Shown in pieces: positions 1 through 9,115 of a stretch of DNA of 64,000 nucleotides. The stretch is from Beijerinckia sp. 28-YEA-48. Lineage in GTDB: Bacteria; Pseudomonadota; Alphaproteobacteria; Rhizobiales; Beijerinckiaceae. The stretch covers positions 282,001-346,000 of the forward strand of contig NZ_FNSI01000001.1 of NCBI RefSeq assembly GCF_900104955.1. Direction: 5' to 3'. Every line of letters starts with the position of its first letter. Position 1 is the stretch's first letter. The translations under genes and the position numbers were made by a program. The notes under the pieces are model-generated. The model ran no database searches, was not told where the DNA came from, and saw nothing but the letters and a program-made list of their open reading frames with translations.

Positions 1-906
1 CACCAGCGACCAGTCTTTCTCGTGACCGGGTAGCACGGAGAACTGCATATAAAAATGTATCTCGGTGCCATCGAGCGCATAGTTCAGCACTTCGCGCTGC
101 TGGAACAGCTTGCCGTCCCACAGATCGATGAGCTGTTCGCGGAAATTCTGCCGCATGTCGTCGCGGAAGACCTCGTCGAGCCGGTGCAGCAAGGTGGTTT
201 TGTCCGGCGCGCCGAAGAGCTGCAACGTCTGCTGATTGATGTCGACGACACGGATTTCGCTCATGCAACGCTCGACGAACTCAGGATGAACGTCGGTGAA
301 CACGCGGAAATCGGTGATGCCACGGAAGCGTACTTCTTCCAGAAGCCGGCGGATGGAGCTGAAATCCTCGACCCAGAGCGAAACCGGCGAGTGGGCGAAC
401 AGGCCCCGCGCATAGGCTTCGCTTGCGGTCAGATCGCGGCGCGCCGTTTCGCGATCGGTCACGTCTTCGATGGCCACCAGCACACGCTGCCAGCTGTTCT
501 CATAGCCGGGCAGGACCGAACCTTTGAGTTGGATGTCGATGCGGCGGCCGGAAAGCGAATAATTGACGCTGGTGCCATAAAATTGGGGATGGCCATCCCA
601 AAGCTGCGCCAGTTCCTCGACATGGGCGTCGAACATGTCGTCGCGGAAGACACGCTCGATATTGGCCGTCAAAGTGTCGAGATCGGGTGCCTCGAACAGG
701 CTCAAGGTCTTGCGGTTGACTTTGATGATGCGAAGGAGCGCCGAGCAGGCGCGCACATGTTCACGGTCTTGGCGGAGATAGGCGCGTAGATCGCTGATGC
801 CTCGGGCGCGCAAGGCATCGAAATGCAAGCGCAGCCCGGAATAGTCTTCCAGCCACAGCGAAACGGGTGCGAGATCGAACATTTCCGCATCATCGCCCCG
901 CGACAT
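1..906 (-). CDS. Tandem PAS-domain signalling protein, C-terminus outside window
   Basis: The first 302 residues are visible and the gene runs off the left edge with an open frame. Two copies of one PAS-like module are seen at residues 8-150 and 170-302. Each has an SPVSLW.ED.S opening, then GI.D.R, a V.N..TL.LF/FGA stretch and VFRDDM. Such S-box PAS pairs usually sit ahead of a GGDEF, GGDEF-EAL or histidine-kinase output module, but the output domain is not in view. The ATG at 906 lies eight residues before the first PAS core; its ribosome site is weak, so the start is moderately sure. No signal peptide or membrane segment is visible in the part shown, which suggests a cytoplasmic sensor. 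The ligand cannot be told. Confidence 0.7.
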   Translation of the reverse strand, partial: MSRGDDAEMFDLAPVSLWLEDYSGLRLHFDALRARGISDLRAYLRQDREHVRACSALLRIIKVNRKTLSLFEAPDLDTLTANIERVFRDDMFDAHVEELAQLWDGHPQFYGTSVNYSLSGRRIDIQLKGSVLPGYENSWQRVLVAIEDVTDRETARRDLTASEAYARGLFAHSPVSLWVEDFSSIRRLLEEVRFRGITDFRVFTDVHPEFVERCMSEIRVVDINQQTLQLFGAPDKTTLLHRLDEVFRDDMRQNFREQLIDLWDGKLFQQREVLNYALDGTEIHFYMQFSVLPGHEKDWSLV

Positions 907-1124
907 AGTGATGTTTTCTGGCGCCGCTTCGACGTACGGCGTGGCATTTCCGGAGGTGATGTGTACGGCTCCTTTTCCAGGCAGGCGGCGGAATGGAGGT
1001 TCTGGCCGCCTTGCCTGCGTAAGGTACGGTAATCTAGCGATATCTGCTACCGGCGCCACAGGAATTCGGTGAAATCCTTCACAAGCCGTTGCTTGGACCG
1101 TTGCCTGGAACCGCAATTGTGGGC

Positions 1125-2225
1125 ATGTCAGACGCCATGAAGACCGCCGAGACCTCGTCCCTCGATTTTGCCAGTGACAATGCCAGTGGCGCTTCCCGCA
1201 AGGTTTTGGAAGCCCTCGTGGCGGCCAATGACGGGTCGGTGCCGGCCTATGGCGCCGACCCTTTTACCCGCCGGGCCGAGGAGCGCCTGGGCGAAGTGTT
1301 CGAGCGCGATTGTATCGTATTTCTCCTTGCCACCGGGACGGCGGCCAATGCATTGGCGCTGGCGGCGCTGACGCCACCTTATGGGGCGATCTTCTGCCAT
1401 GCCCATGCCCATGTGATGAACGATGAATGCGGCGCGCCGGAGTTTTTCTCCGCCGGCGCCAAGATGATTGGCATCGAAGGGGGCGCCGGCAAGATCACGC
1501 CCGCAGCCCTTGCCGCTAGTCTGGCTGCCTATCCAGCGGGTGTCGTTAAACAGGTGCAGCCGGCAGCTTTGTCACTGTCGCAGGCGAGCGAATCGGGCAC
1601 GCTCTATCGCCCCACTGAGGTCGCCGAGCTGGCGGCTCTCGCCCATGGGCATGGCGTGCGGGTGCATATGGATGGGGCGCGTTTCGCCAATGCCGTGGCG
1701 GCACTCGGCTGCGCGCCCGCCGATATCACGTGGCGGGCCGGTGTCGACGTGCTGTCGCTTGGCGCCTCGAAGAATGGCGCCTTTGCCTGCGAGGCTGTGA
1801 TCTTCTTCGACAAGGCGTTGGCGGCGGACTTCGCCTATCGGCGCAAGCGCGGTGGCCATACCTTATCAAAGGGACGCTTCCTGGCGGTCCAAATGCTGGC
1901 CTGGCTTGAGGACGGCCATTGGCTGGAGCTGGCGCGTCATTCCAATGCGCGCGCGGGGCGGCTGGCTGCGGCTCTCGCCGCCATTCCCGGCGTGCGCCTT
2001 CCCTGGTCTGTCGAGGCCAATGAAGTGTTTGCTATTCTGCCAAAGGTGGCCGATCTGGCGCTGAAACAGGCCGGGGCGCGCTATTATCCTTGGTCAGCCG
2101 ATCGTCTGGCAGACAGCGAGAGGCCCGGGCGAGACGAGGTTTTCGTGCGTCTGGTGACCTCTTTTACCACCCGGGAGGCCGATATCGACCGTTTTGGCGG
2201 AATCGCCGCCGATGCGCGAAAATGA
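1125..2225 (+). CDS. ltaE: Low-specificity L-threonine aldolase family enzyme
   Basis: A PLP-dependent fold-type I enzyme of 366 aa that would cleave L-threonine or L-allo-threonine to glycine and acetaldehyde. The Schiff-base lysine is in SLGASKNGAF (about K216). The DGARFANA motif near residue 183 carries the cofactor-binding Asp and substrate Arg, and the conserved HVMNDECGAPE stretch near residue 97 lies where the family stacks a His on PLP. The frame stays open upstream to a TTG at 1089, but the ATG at 1125 gives an N-terminus closer to the family. A second in-frame ATG at 1137 is also possible. The length is slightly above the E. coli enzyme. It stands alone, so housekeeping glycine metabolism is the simplest role. 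Confidence 0.78.
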   Translation: MSDAMKTAETSSLDFASDNASGASRKVLEALVAANDGSVPAYGADPFTRRAEERLGEVFERDCIVFLLATGTAANALALAALTPPYGAIFCHAHAHVMNDECGAPEFFSAGAKMIGIEGGAGKITPAALAASLAAYPAGVVKQVQPAALSLSQASESGTLYRPTEVAELAALAHGHGVRVHMDGARFANAVAALGCAPADITWRAGVDVLSLGASKNGAFACEAVIFFDKALAADFAYRRKRGGHTLSKGRFLAVQMLAWLEDGHWLELARHSNARAGRLAAALAAIPGVRLPWSVEANEVFAILPKVADLALKQAGARYYPWSADRLADSERPGRDEVFVRLVTSFTTREADIDRFGGIAADARK

Positions 2226-2394
2226 CGGCGAAACGGCGTGGGCGCCTGTCACAGAACTCGGTAAAGCCTCTCAAAAAAGCGCCTCTGGCGTCCTATCCTT
2301 GCCGCAATCCCAATCGAAATCTCGGGGTAGGTTCACTCGTTGATGCCGTGCCCGCGATCGGCGGTGCATCGTTGTATCATCACAGGAGGCTTGA

Positions 2395-3318
2395 ATGGCC
2401 GCTCTAAAGCGAATGCTTTCCCGCACTGCCGTTATCGGTAGCTTGGCGGCGGCGACCGCGCTGGTCGGCGCGGCGGCACCGGCGCAGGCGCAGGTTTACG
2501 GCTATTGGGGCTATGGCACCTATTCCTACCCCTCTTATCCGGTCGAGCCTTATTACAACTACGAAGCGCCGGACTATGCGCCGCGCTATAGGGCGATGGG
2601 CATGCTGTCGCCGAGTGAAATCCGCGAGAGCTTGAGCGATGACGGCTATCGCGTCATCGGCCCGATGCAGCGCAGTGGTCGGACTTACATCGTCAACGCG
2701 CAGAACCGTCGTGGGCAGCGCTTCCGGTTGGTGGTCGACGGGATCGAGGGGGACATCATCCGTTCGTCCCGGCTGAGCATGACGCCGCGCAATGAGGCGC
2801 GGGAGAACGATTATCGCGAGGGGCCGCTTGGAGGTCCGTCTCCTGGTGCTCGTGGAGCGGTCGTGCCGCCGGCCCCACATGTCGTTCCTGGCATCGGTCC
2901 GGAATCGAATACCAGGCCACAAGAACGTCCGCCTCGGGCTGCTGCTCGCCCTGACAGCGAAGGGCCGAACATGCGCCCGGGCGAAAGTAATCCGCCGGTC
3001 GCACGGCCACAGGGTCGGCCGCAAGCCACGCGTCCCGATGCAGCCCGTCCCGATGGCGTGAAGCCGGAGGTTAGGCCGGTTACGCCTAACGTGGCCAAAC
3101 CTGAATTGGTCAAGCCGGAGACCGCAAAGCCGGAGACGAAGCCGACTGAGCCGGTGGCGGCTGCACCCCGCGTTGTCTATCCCGGCGGACCGGTGACCAC
3201 TGCACCAACCGCACCGGCTCCGGCTGTTACGCCGACCGTGCCTGTGGCGCCGCTCGATGCGCCGCCGAGTAAACCTACGCCTGTAACGCCCGACGTTCCT
3301 GTGGCGCCGCTGGAATAA
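2395..3318 (+). CDS. Exported proline-rich protein of unknown function
   Basis: A 307-aa protein with an N-terminal signal peptide (hydrophobic SLAAATALVGAAAPAQAQ, cleavage after AQA). It has a Tyr/Pro-rich segment (residues 35-65), then a compact region of about 70 residues with LSPSEIRESLSDDGYRVIG and GQRFRLVVDGIEGDII that resembles small PepSY-like periplasmic modules. The rest, from about residue 130, is a low-complexity Pro/Arg/Lys/Val tail with PE-TKP type repeats, probably a cell-wall or envelope-spanning linker. A clear AGGAGG ribosome site precedes the ATG. The L,D-transpeptidase gene follows about 220 bp downstream on the same strand, which fits an envelope role, but no specific function can be given. 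Confidence 0.75.
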   Translation: MAALKRMLSRTAVIGSLAAATALVGAAAPAQAQVYGYWGYGTYSYPSYPVEPYYNYEAPDYAPRYRAMGMLSPSEIRESLSDDGYRVIGPMQRSGRTYIVNAQNRRGQRFRLVVDGIEGDIIRSSRLSMTPRNEARENDYREGPLGGPSPGARGAVVPPAPHVVPGIGPESNTRPQERPPRAAARPDSEGPNMRPGESNPPVARPQGRPQATRPDAARPDGVKPEVRPVTPNVAKPELVKPETAKPETKPTEPVAAAPRVVYPGGPVTTAPTAPAPAVTPTVPVAPLDAPPSKPTPVTPDVPVAPLE

Positions 3319-3541
3319 GGTTCTCTGGTCGCGATCCGATCCATTGGGGTGACGATCATCGTGCCCCAATCATGAGCGTATCCTTTCACAAACCCGTGTA
3401 GCACAGGGTTTTGTTCACCTTTCCAGGAAGGTGTTGCACCACTGCATCGAGCTCGGTGCTATAGTCCACCCCGTTCAGTCAACACTATCCGGCTTGCCGT
3501 TCTTCTCCCACGGCTGGCCGGTCACGACGGGGTTTGGGGTT

Positions 3542-4081
3542 ATGGTCGGTCTTGTGTCCAGCGCGCTGTCGCGTCGCGGTTTTTTACAACTTGGTGGTGG
3601 CGTTGCTGCCGTGGCCGCCTTCGCAACGCCGGCGCTTGCCGCGCGTGATGTTGTGCCTTTTCCGGCCGAATATCCGCCGGGCACGATGGTGATCTCGCTG
3701 CGTCAGCGCAAACTCTTCCTGGTGGTTGGCGATGGTCAGGCGATCCGTTATCCGGTCGCCGTCGGCAAGGCCGGTAAGGCTTGGTCCGGCTGGGCCCATG
3801 TGGAAGGCAAATTCGTCAATCCGGATTGGGCGCCGCCAGCTGTCGTCAAACACGACAACCCGCGTATTCCCGATCTTATTCCCGGTGGCGCCCCCAACAA
3901 TCCGATGGGTCCGCGCGCCATTACCCTCGATCGCAGCGAGATCGCTATCCACGGCACGACGCGCACTATGCGCGGCTCGGTCGGCAGCGCTGCGTCCTAT
4001 GGCTGCATCCGCATGTATAATGAGGACGTGATCGACCTGTTTGATCGCGTGCGCGTTGGCATGCCGGTGGTCGCCATCTAG
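3542..4081 (+). CDS. L,D-transpeptidase (ErfK/YbiS/YcfS/YnhG family) with Tat-like signal
   Basis: A 179-aa periplasmic enzyme expected to form 3-3 peptidoglycan cross-links or attach proteins to peptidoglycan. The N-terminus has a twin-arginine-like signal (SRRGFLQL followed by a hydrophobic stretch ending PALAARD). The YkuD catalytic motif is complete: IAIHGT supplies the His and GSAASYGCIRM the nucleophilic Cys with following Arg. The NNPMGPRAI block is also typical. The frame continues upstream to 3431, but the ATG at 3542 puts the Tat motif near the N-terminus and is preferred. A strong hairpin terminator lies just after the stop. Confidence 0.85.
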   Translation: MVGLVSSALSRRGFLQLGGGVAAVAAFATPALAARDVVPFPAEYPPGTMVISLRQRKLFLVVGDGQAIRYPVAVGKAGKAWSGWAHVEGKFVNPDWAPPAVVKHDNPRIPDLIPGGAPNNPMGPRAITLDRSEIAIHGTTRTMRGSVGSAASYGCIRMYNEDVIDLFDRVRVGMPVVAI

Positions 4082-4110
4082 AGCAAACTGCGTTTCGATC
4101 GCCCCCAAAT

Positions 4111-4140
4111 AAAAAGCCCCATCGGTTGATGGGGCTTTTT
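4111..4140. terminator. Bidirectional intrinsic terminator between converging genes
   Basis: A perfect 13-bp inverted repeat (4111-4123 with 4128-4140) around a GGTT loop. The stem has a CCCC/GGGG core flanked by A5 and T5 runs, so it can act as a rho-independent terminator on both strands. It serves the L,D-transpeptidase gene from the left and the leftward methyltransferase gene from the right. Confidence 0.9.
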
Positions 4141-4184
4141 TAGTGTCGGTCCTTGGACTTGTTCCGATTCGGCGCTGACTGCGC

Positions 4185-5486
4185 TCACGCATACATATAA
4201 GTGCGGGTCGGCGGCATGTCGGTGGGGGTCTTCAGGCGTTTGACCGACAGGGTCTGGTAAAGGCCGCAATTGTTGCGCTCGAAAGTGATCGAGCAGGCGG
4301 CGAGATAGACGAGCCACGTGCGCGCCGTCGCTTCGCCAACTTCCTTTACCGCCGCATCCCAATTGGCGACGAGCCGGTCATGCCAGTGCCGGCAGGTGAC
4401 CATGTAATGTTCGCGCCAGCATTCGACATCACGGACCTCGAAGCCATGCAGCTCGAGATTGGTGACGGTGCGGCCGATGTAATCGAGTTCGCCGCCGGGG
4501 AAGATGTAGCGGGTCAGCGCCGCGAATTCGGGGCGGCGCTTCTTGGTGCGCGCGGCTTCGCTTTTGCCGGGGCGGGTGATGGCGTGATGCAGGAACAGGC
4601 CACCGGGACGCAGGGAGCGCGCGGCGGTCTTGTAATAGGTGGGGAAGTTATCGATGCCGACATGCTCCAGCATGCCGATCGCCGCCACCTTGTCGTAGGC
4701 GCCTTCGGCCAGCGCATAATCCTTGCACTCGATGCGCACCTGATCCTGCAGGCCGAGACGTTTGATCTTTTCGTTGGCATAAGCGACCTGCTGTTCCGAC
4801 AGGGTCACGCCATAGGCTTTCACGCCATAATATTTCGCCGCATGCATCGACAGGGCGCCCCAGCCGCAGCCCATGTCGAGCAGGGTCTCGCCCGGCTTGA
4901 GGCGCAGCTTCTTGCAAACCATGTCGAGCTTGTCGAACTGCGACTGGTCGATGGAGTTGTTCCAGTCGGTGAAATAAGAGCAGGTGTAGACCATCTCCTT
5001 GTCGAGCCACAGTTCGTAGAAGGCGTTCGACACGTCGTAGTGATAGGAGATGTTCTTCTTGTTTTCGCCGGCGCTGCCGTCGCTTTGCTTCTCCGTGCCC
5101 ACGCTTTCCAGCGGCCAGGGGCCACCGCGCGGTACGAACAGGAATTTGGCCGCCAGTTTGGCGATCTGCATCTTGCTGAGCGATTTGACAAAGTGCTTCG
5201 TGCGCACTTTCGGCTTCTTGGCGACGAGGTCGAAAATCGTGCCATTGCGGATGTCGACGCGTGCGGCCGCCCACAGATTGGCCATGGTCTCCGGCTTGGG
5301 CTTGCGCAACATGGCGGCGACGACGCCTTCGTCGGCGATCGCTACGGCCAGGCCATCGGCCGGGTAATCCTTGGGAATGCGCGAGCCATCCCAGAGTTCA
5401 ATGCCGAATTCCAGGCCCAGCTTCTGATGCGCCACCGTCAGGAACTCACGCAGGAGTTCGAGCCGCTTCTGCTTCTTCGTGTCCAT
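4185..5486 (-). CDS. cfa: Cyclopropane-fatty-acyl-phospholipid synthase family methyltransferase
   Basis: A 433-aa SAM-dependent methyltransferase of the CFA synthase family (COG2230), which methylenates or methylates unsaturated acyl chains of membrane phospholipids. The SAM motif LLDMGCGWGALS lies at residues 202-213. It is preceded by YHYDVSNAFYELWLD (148-162) and MVYTCSYF, both hallmarks of the family, and followed by GMLEHVG. The first 130 residues form the usual N-terminal domain. The start ATG at 5486 has a GGAG site eight bases upstream; an upstream extension to 5561 looks non-coding. It is an isolated leftward gene ending at a shared terminator. Several paralogues exist in this group, so the exact lipid product is uncertain. 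Confidence 0.82.
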   Translation of the reverse strand: MDTKKQKRLELLREFLTVAHQKLGLEFGIELWDGSRIPKDYPADGLAVAIADEGVVAAMLRKPKPETMANLWAAARVDIRNGTIFDLVAKKPKVRTKHFVKSLSKMQIAKLAAKFLFVPRGGPWPLESVGTEKQSDGSAGENKKNISYHYDVSNAFYELWLDKEMVYTCSYFTDWNNSIDQSQFDKLDMVCKKLRLKPGETLLDMGCGWGALSMHAAKYYGVKAYGVTLSEQQVAYANEKIKRLGLQDQVRIECKDYALAEGAYDKVAAIGMLEHVGIDNFPTYYKTAARSLRPGGLFLHHAITRPGKSEAARTKKRRPEFAALTRYIFPGGELDYIGRTVTNLELHGFEVRDVECWREHYMVTCRHWHDRLVANWDAAVKEVGEATARTWLVYLAACSITFERNNCGLYQTLSVKRLKTPTDMPPTRTYMYA

Positions 5487-5710
5487 TGAAAACTCCGGGC
5501 GGGACGGACTTCCGCCAATTCCGGGGCTTACATCCGGCAAAACCCCCGCTAAGTCCAGCACAGATGCCCGGTCCGGAAAGGTTGAACACCGCTTCCGGGC
5601 CCTGCATGCAGGGCAGCCCTGCGTCTAAATCGCGGGATTTCGCTGATTGAACGGTCGCCTTACTGCGGTTTAGTGGCTAATCCTTGGGCAATAATTTCTT
5701 TGGAAACACC

Positions 5711-6919
5711 GTGCCCAAGCCCAGTAAATTGTCCATGGCGGCCGTTCTCGTGCTCGCCGCCGGTTTCTTCGCGCTGTTCGTCAATGGCAGTGGCCGGCTG
5801 GCCGTGGGTCTGACCCTGCGTCCGATGGTTGAGGATCTGAAATGGAACCGGGCCGATATCGGCTCGGCGGTAGCTGTATTTCAGGTGGTATCGGCCATCG
5901 CCATGTTCTTTGCCGGCAAGCTGGCTGACCGGATGAGTCTGCGGTTTCTGATCGCCTCCGGCGTGGTCGTCTGCGCCTTTGGCATCGGGATGATGGGTTT
6001 TGTCACCGAGCCCTGGCATGTGCTGCTGCTGTTCGGCCTGATCTACGGCGTGGGCAATGCCGGCTGTTCGACCACCACGGTCGGTGTGATGGTGGCGCGG
6101 ACTTTCCCGGGCAAAACCGGCTTTGCCAATGGTTTCGTGACTTCAGGTATGAGCCTGGGGCAACTGTTGATCGTCGCCGTGCTGGCAGCGGTACTGGTGC
6201 AGATCGGCTGGCGCTCGGTGTATTTCTGGGTGGCGGCGGCCCATCTGGCCTTGCTGCCGTTGATCTATTTCGCTGTTCCGGCCCATGCGGCCAACGGCTC
6301 GCTTATGGCCCAGGTGCCGCGCGAAGGCATGAGCTTGCGCGAGGCCATGCGCACCCGCCGTTTCTGGGTGCTGATCGGCGTGTTCGCCGTGTGTGGCCTC
6401 GATGATTTCTTCGTCACCACCCATCTCGTCGCCTATGCGGAAGATAGCGGCGTCAGCCAGCTTTTCGCCGGCAATCTTCTGGCGGTGATGGGGCTTGCTG
6501 CCTTGATCGGCGTGCTGCTGGCAGGTGCCTTCGGCGACAAGACAGGCCCGGTGATGCCGACGATCGCGTCTTTCGTTCTGCGGATCGCTTGTTTCGGCCT
6601 TGTTCTGATCGATCAGTCGACCGCATCGATCGCCATTTTCACTCTGGCGTTCGGCCTGACCTTCCTTGTCACCGCGCCTCTGACCATTCTGTTCGTGCGC
6701 GATGCCTTCGGCATGAAGCATCTGGGTGCCATCAGTGGCCTCATCACCATGGTGCATCATGCGTTCGGCGGCATCGGTGCCTATCTCGGCGCCGTCATCT
6801 TCGACAAGAACGGCTCCTATGCCATCGCTTTCGCGATCATGCTGGCATCGAGTGTCCTGGCGGTGGCCCTGATGCTGCTGTACCAGCCGCGCCCGACGCA
6901 AAGTGCCGTGGCGGCGTAG
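5711..6919 (+). CDS. Major facilitator superfamily transporter
   Basis: A 12-helix MFS carrier of about 402 aa with the AGKLADRMSLRFLI cytoplasmic loop 2-3 motif near residue 70. It has a typical six-plus-six helix layout with a loop near residue 200 (MAQVPREGMSLREAMRTRRFW). The PMVEDLKWNRADIGSA start resembles monocarboxylate or oxalate/formate-type MFS members, so an organic-acid substrate is plausible but unproved. Start choice is uncertain: the frame opens at a TTG (5684), a GTG at 5711 gives the most natural N-terminus, and an ATG at 5735 is also possible. It is transcribed away from the cfa-like gene; a hairpin lies just downstream. Confidence 0.72.
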   Translation: MPKPSKLSMAAVLVLAAGFFALFVNGSGRLAVGLTLRPMVEDLKWNRADIGSAVAVFQVVSAIAMFFAGKLADRMSLRFLIASGVVVCAFGIGMMGFVTEPWHVLLLFGLIYGVGNAGCSTTTVGVMVARTFPGKTGFANGFVTSGMSLGQLLIVAVLAAVLVQIGWRSVYFWVAAAHLALLPLIYFAVPAHAANGSLMAQVPREGMSLREAMRTRRFWVLIGVFAVCGLDDFFVTTHLVAYAEDSGVSQLFAGNLLAVMGLAALIGVLLAGAFGDKTGPVMPTIASFVLRIACFGLVLIDQSTASIAIFTLAFGLTFLVTAPLTILFVRDAFGMKHLGAISGLITMVHHAFGGIGAYLGAVIFDKNGSYAIAFAIMLASSVLAVALMLLYQPRPTQSAVAA

Positions 6920-6942
6920 AAAAGCACAAGCTGGCAAAAGAA

Positions 6943-6966
6943 AAGGCCCGGTGAGAACCGGGCCTT
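6943..6966 (-). terminator. Intrinsic terminator for the leftward operon
   Basis: Perfect 10-bp stem AAGGCCCGGT / ACCGGGCCTT with a four-base loop. Read leftward, the stem is followed by a T-rich run (TTTTCTTTTG), as expected for the end of the operon whose last gene stops at 6990. It also lies just beyond the rightward MFS gene and could act on both. Confidence 0.8.
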
Positions 6967-6989
6967 GAGACATTTACCGCAATTGCCGC

Positions 6990-7889
6990 TTACTGCGCGA
7001 CGACAGCTTCATAGGCGGGGTCGCCCTTGAGAATGCCGACGTCGCGACCGAAAGCGTTCATGCCACGCACGAAGTCCGGGCTGATATCGGTCGAATAATA
7101 GGGCAGGTCGCGTTCGACGATGCCAGCGATGAGGGCGGCTTGCTCGGCCGGAAAGACCTTTTGGCCAATCTCGGTAGCAAGCGCGAGATTCTGCTTCAAC
7201 GTCTGATGGGCGCCCGCGATCGCCTGTTTCAACGCCATGGCTTCGTCACGGCGCTCAGCGAGGAACTTGTCGGTGACGGCAACGGACGCCATCGTGAAGT
7301 TGAACGCTTCCTTCGGGCCGTCGCCGCGCCGAATGTCGAGCACGATCTTGCCGGCGCCGCTGCGCACCGCAACTTCCGCTCCCATGCCATTGGCCCAGAA
7401 GCCGTCGATCAAACCATCCTGAAGCGCCTTGGCCGCCGTCAGGCCGAAATTGGTGCTGGGCGCACCGGTGTTGGGCACGGGCGCGATGGTGACGTTATCG
7501 CGCTTCTCGTCGATGCCGGCGGCGTGCAGCAGACCGCGCAGGCCAAGGTCAACCCAAGGCGCCGCGCCGATGGTGCGGCCCTTGACCACGCTGACGTCGC
7601 CGCGCTCGCAGGGAATGTCCGCGCGCATGACGAGGAACCAATACATGCCTTGGCCCTGAGCGCAGAGCAATTTAACGCCCTGCCACTCTGGGAAAGCATG
7701 CAACGCCGAATGGGCGGAGCCTGCCACCGCATCGACGGTGCCGTCGCGCAAGGCTTCATAGGCTTTATTGACGGGGAAGATCAGCTCGACCGTCGCGTCA
7801 ATACCCTGCGCCGCCAGCATGCCGCCGTGGACCGCCGTGACTGCTGGAAAGTACGAGTTCGAGATCAAATCCGGGACGGCGATCTTCAT
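6990..7889 (-). CDS. NMT1/SsuA-like substrate-binding protein without signal peptide
   Basis: A 299-aa protein of the NMT1/THI5-like periplasmic-binding fold: a MKIAVPDLISNSYFPAV first strand, then AVHGGMLAAQGIDA and the DGTVDAVAGSAHSAL block where these proteins bind ligand. Unlike transported relatives it begins directly with the first core strand, and no signal peptide is visible. It is either cytoplasmic or uses an unrecognised export route. Its start overlaps the stop of the FAD monooxygenase gene by four bases (ATGA), so the two are translationally coupled. No ABC permease or ATPase gene lies nearby. It could be an orphan binding protein, a sensor partner, or an enzyme of this fold such as a decarboxylase. 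It is the last gene of the operon, ahead of a hairpin terminator. Confidence 0.65.
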   Translation of the reverse strand: MKIAVPDLISNSYFPAVTAVHGGMLAAQGIDATVELIFPVNKAYEALRDGTVDAVAGSAHSALHAFPEWQGVKLLCAQGQGMYWFLVMRADIPCERGDVSVVKGRTIGAAPWVDLGLRGLLHAAGIDEKRDNVTIAPVPNTGAPSTNFGLTAAKALQDGLIDGFWANGMGAEVAVRSGAGKIVLDIRRGDGPKEAFNFTMASVAVTDKFLAERRDEAMALKQAIAGAHQTLKQNLALATEIGQKVFPAEQAALIAGIVERDLPYYSTDISPDFVRGMNAFGRDVGILKGDPAYEAVVAQ

Positions 7890-9115
7890 TCTGCTGCTGC
7901 CTTTATCTTTCTGACGCTTTCGATCAGCGATGTTCTTAACAGGAAGGCCCGGTGTGCAACGGGATCGGCCGCCATCTTGCGCAGGGCTTCGAAGTTCGCT
8001 TCGCGCGCTGCCGGATCGCGTTCTTCCAGTCGCTTCTTATTGGCGATGGTCTGCTGCTGGACATATTCGATATTGGTCGGGCGGCGGATCGCGTCATAGC
8101 TCTCGAACACGCTGTCGGGACGGCTGCCGGCGAGCACGTCACCGATCAGCTCGGCCAGATGTGTCGCGTCGTGAATGCCGCTGTTGAGGCCGAGGCCGCC
8201 GATGGGATTGTTCACATGGGCGGAGTCGCCGGCCAGGAACACGCGCCCCTCGCGGAAGCGCACGGCGACGCGCTGGTGCACGCGATAAATATTGCGGTGG
8301 AAGATGTCGTAGCGGCCGGCTTTCGGGAAGAACTTCTGCAGGCGCGCTTCGCTAGCTTCGTCGCTCATCACCTCTTCGTCGGTCTGTCCCGGTACTGTCG
8401 GGAAAACGGCGCGCCAGCGGCCTTTGCCGTCGTCGCCCGCGACCTTGAACAGATTGGCCCATTCATCGGGATCGGAGAAATAGGCGCGGAAGGCGACGCC
8501 GTGTTCCGTACCGAAATCAAACGGCGTCGTCAGAACCAGGAAGCGCTCGGGGAATGTGTAACCATCGAAGGCTATGTTCAACGCCTTGCGCACCAGGGAG
8601 CGGCCGCCATCGGCGCCGACCAGATAGGAACCTACGATCCGCTCTGTGCCGCCGGCCCGCGCTACGGTGATGGCGACGCCGTCCGCATTGGCCTCGACGC
8701 TTTCGACGGGCGTGGCGAAGGAAACGCTGGCATGCGGATAAGCGGCGAGCTTATCGATGCACATTTTCACGATCTTGTGCTGCTCGCATTGCACCACATA
8801 GGGGCAGCTCGTGTCCTGCGCCAGAACCGCGTGATCGAATTCCGCCACAAGCCGGCGTGCCGGGCGATCCCAGAATTGGAATGTGCGCGCGACCAAACCC
8901 TTGGTCGTGACCTCTTCAAGCAATCCAAGGTCGGCCAGCATTTCGAGGGTCGCGGGATGCAGGGTCGAGGCGCGCGGCGCGTCGTTAATCTCGGCTTGCG
9001 CCTCGAAGACCTGCACGGGGATGCCGCGCTTTGCCAATGCCAGTGCCGTCACCACGCCAACTGGCCCTCCGCCTGCGATCAGGACGGGGCGGGTATCTGC
9101 TTTCATTTTGCTCAT
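7886..9115 (-). CDS. FAD-dependent aromatic-ring monooxygenase (PHBH type)
   Basis: A 409-aa group A flavoprotein hydroxylase, expected to use NAD(P)H and O2 to hydroxylate an aromatic or heteroaromatic acid. All three family fingerprints are present: the N-terminal GGGPVGVVTALALAKRG dinucleotide motif, the internal YLVGADGGRSLVRKAL (DG motif) and the C-terminal GRVFLAGDSAHVNNPIGG (GD motif). The substrate cannot be told; 3-(3-hydroxyphenyl)propionate hydroxylase-like or salicylate hydroxylase-like enzymes are nearest by pattern. Both ends overlap neighbouring genes by ATGA, so it is co-translated with the Bug binding protein before it and the NMT1-like protein after it. Confidence 0.85.
   Translation of the reverse strand: MSKMKADTRPVLIAGGGPVGVVTALALAKRGIPVQVFEAQAEINDAPRASTLHPATLEMLADLGLLEEVTTKGLVARTFQFWDRPARRLVAEFDHAVLAQDTSCPYVVQCEQHKIVKMCIDKLAAYPHASVSFATPVESVEANADGVAITVARAGGTERIVGSYLVGADGGRSLVRKALNIAFDGYTFPERFLVLTTPFDFGTEHGVAFRAYFSDPDEWANLFKVAGDDGKGRWRAVFPTVPGQTDEEVMSDEASEARLQKFFPKAGRYDIFHRNIYRVHQRVAVRFREGRVFLAGDSAHVNNPIGGLGLNSGIHDATHLAELIGDVLAGSRPDSVFESYDAIRRPTNIEYVQQQTIANKKRLEERDPAAREANFEALRKMAADPVAHRAFLLRTSLIESVRKIKAAAE

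Noticed and set aside
55..789. 244-aa rightward frame at the left edge
   Set aside because: Antisense of the tandem PAS gene, which reads through to the edge with clear repeated motifs.
2404..3369. 321-aa open frame opposite the Pro-rich protein gene
   Set aside because: Arg/His-rich translation typical of the antisense of G+C-rich coding DNA; no ribosome site; the plus-strand gene has a signal peptide and AGGAGG.
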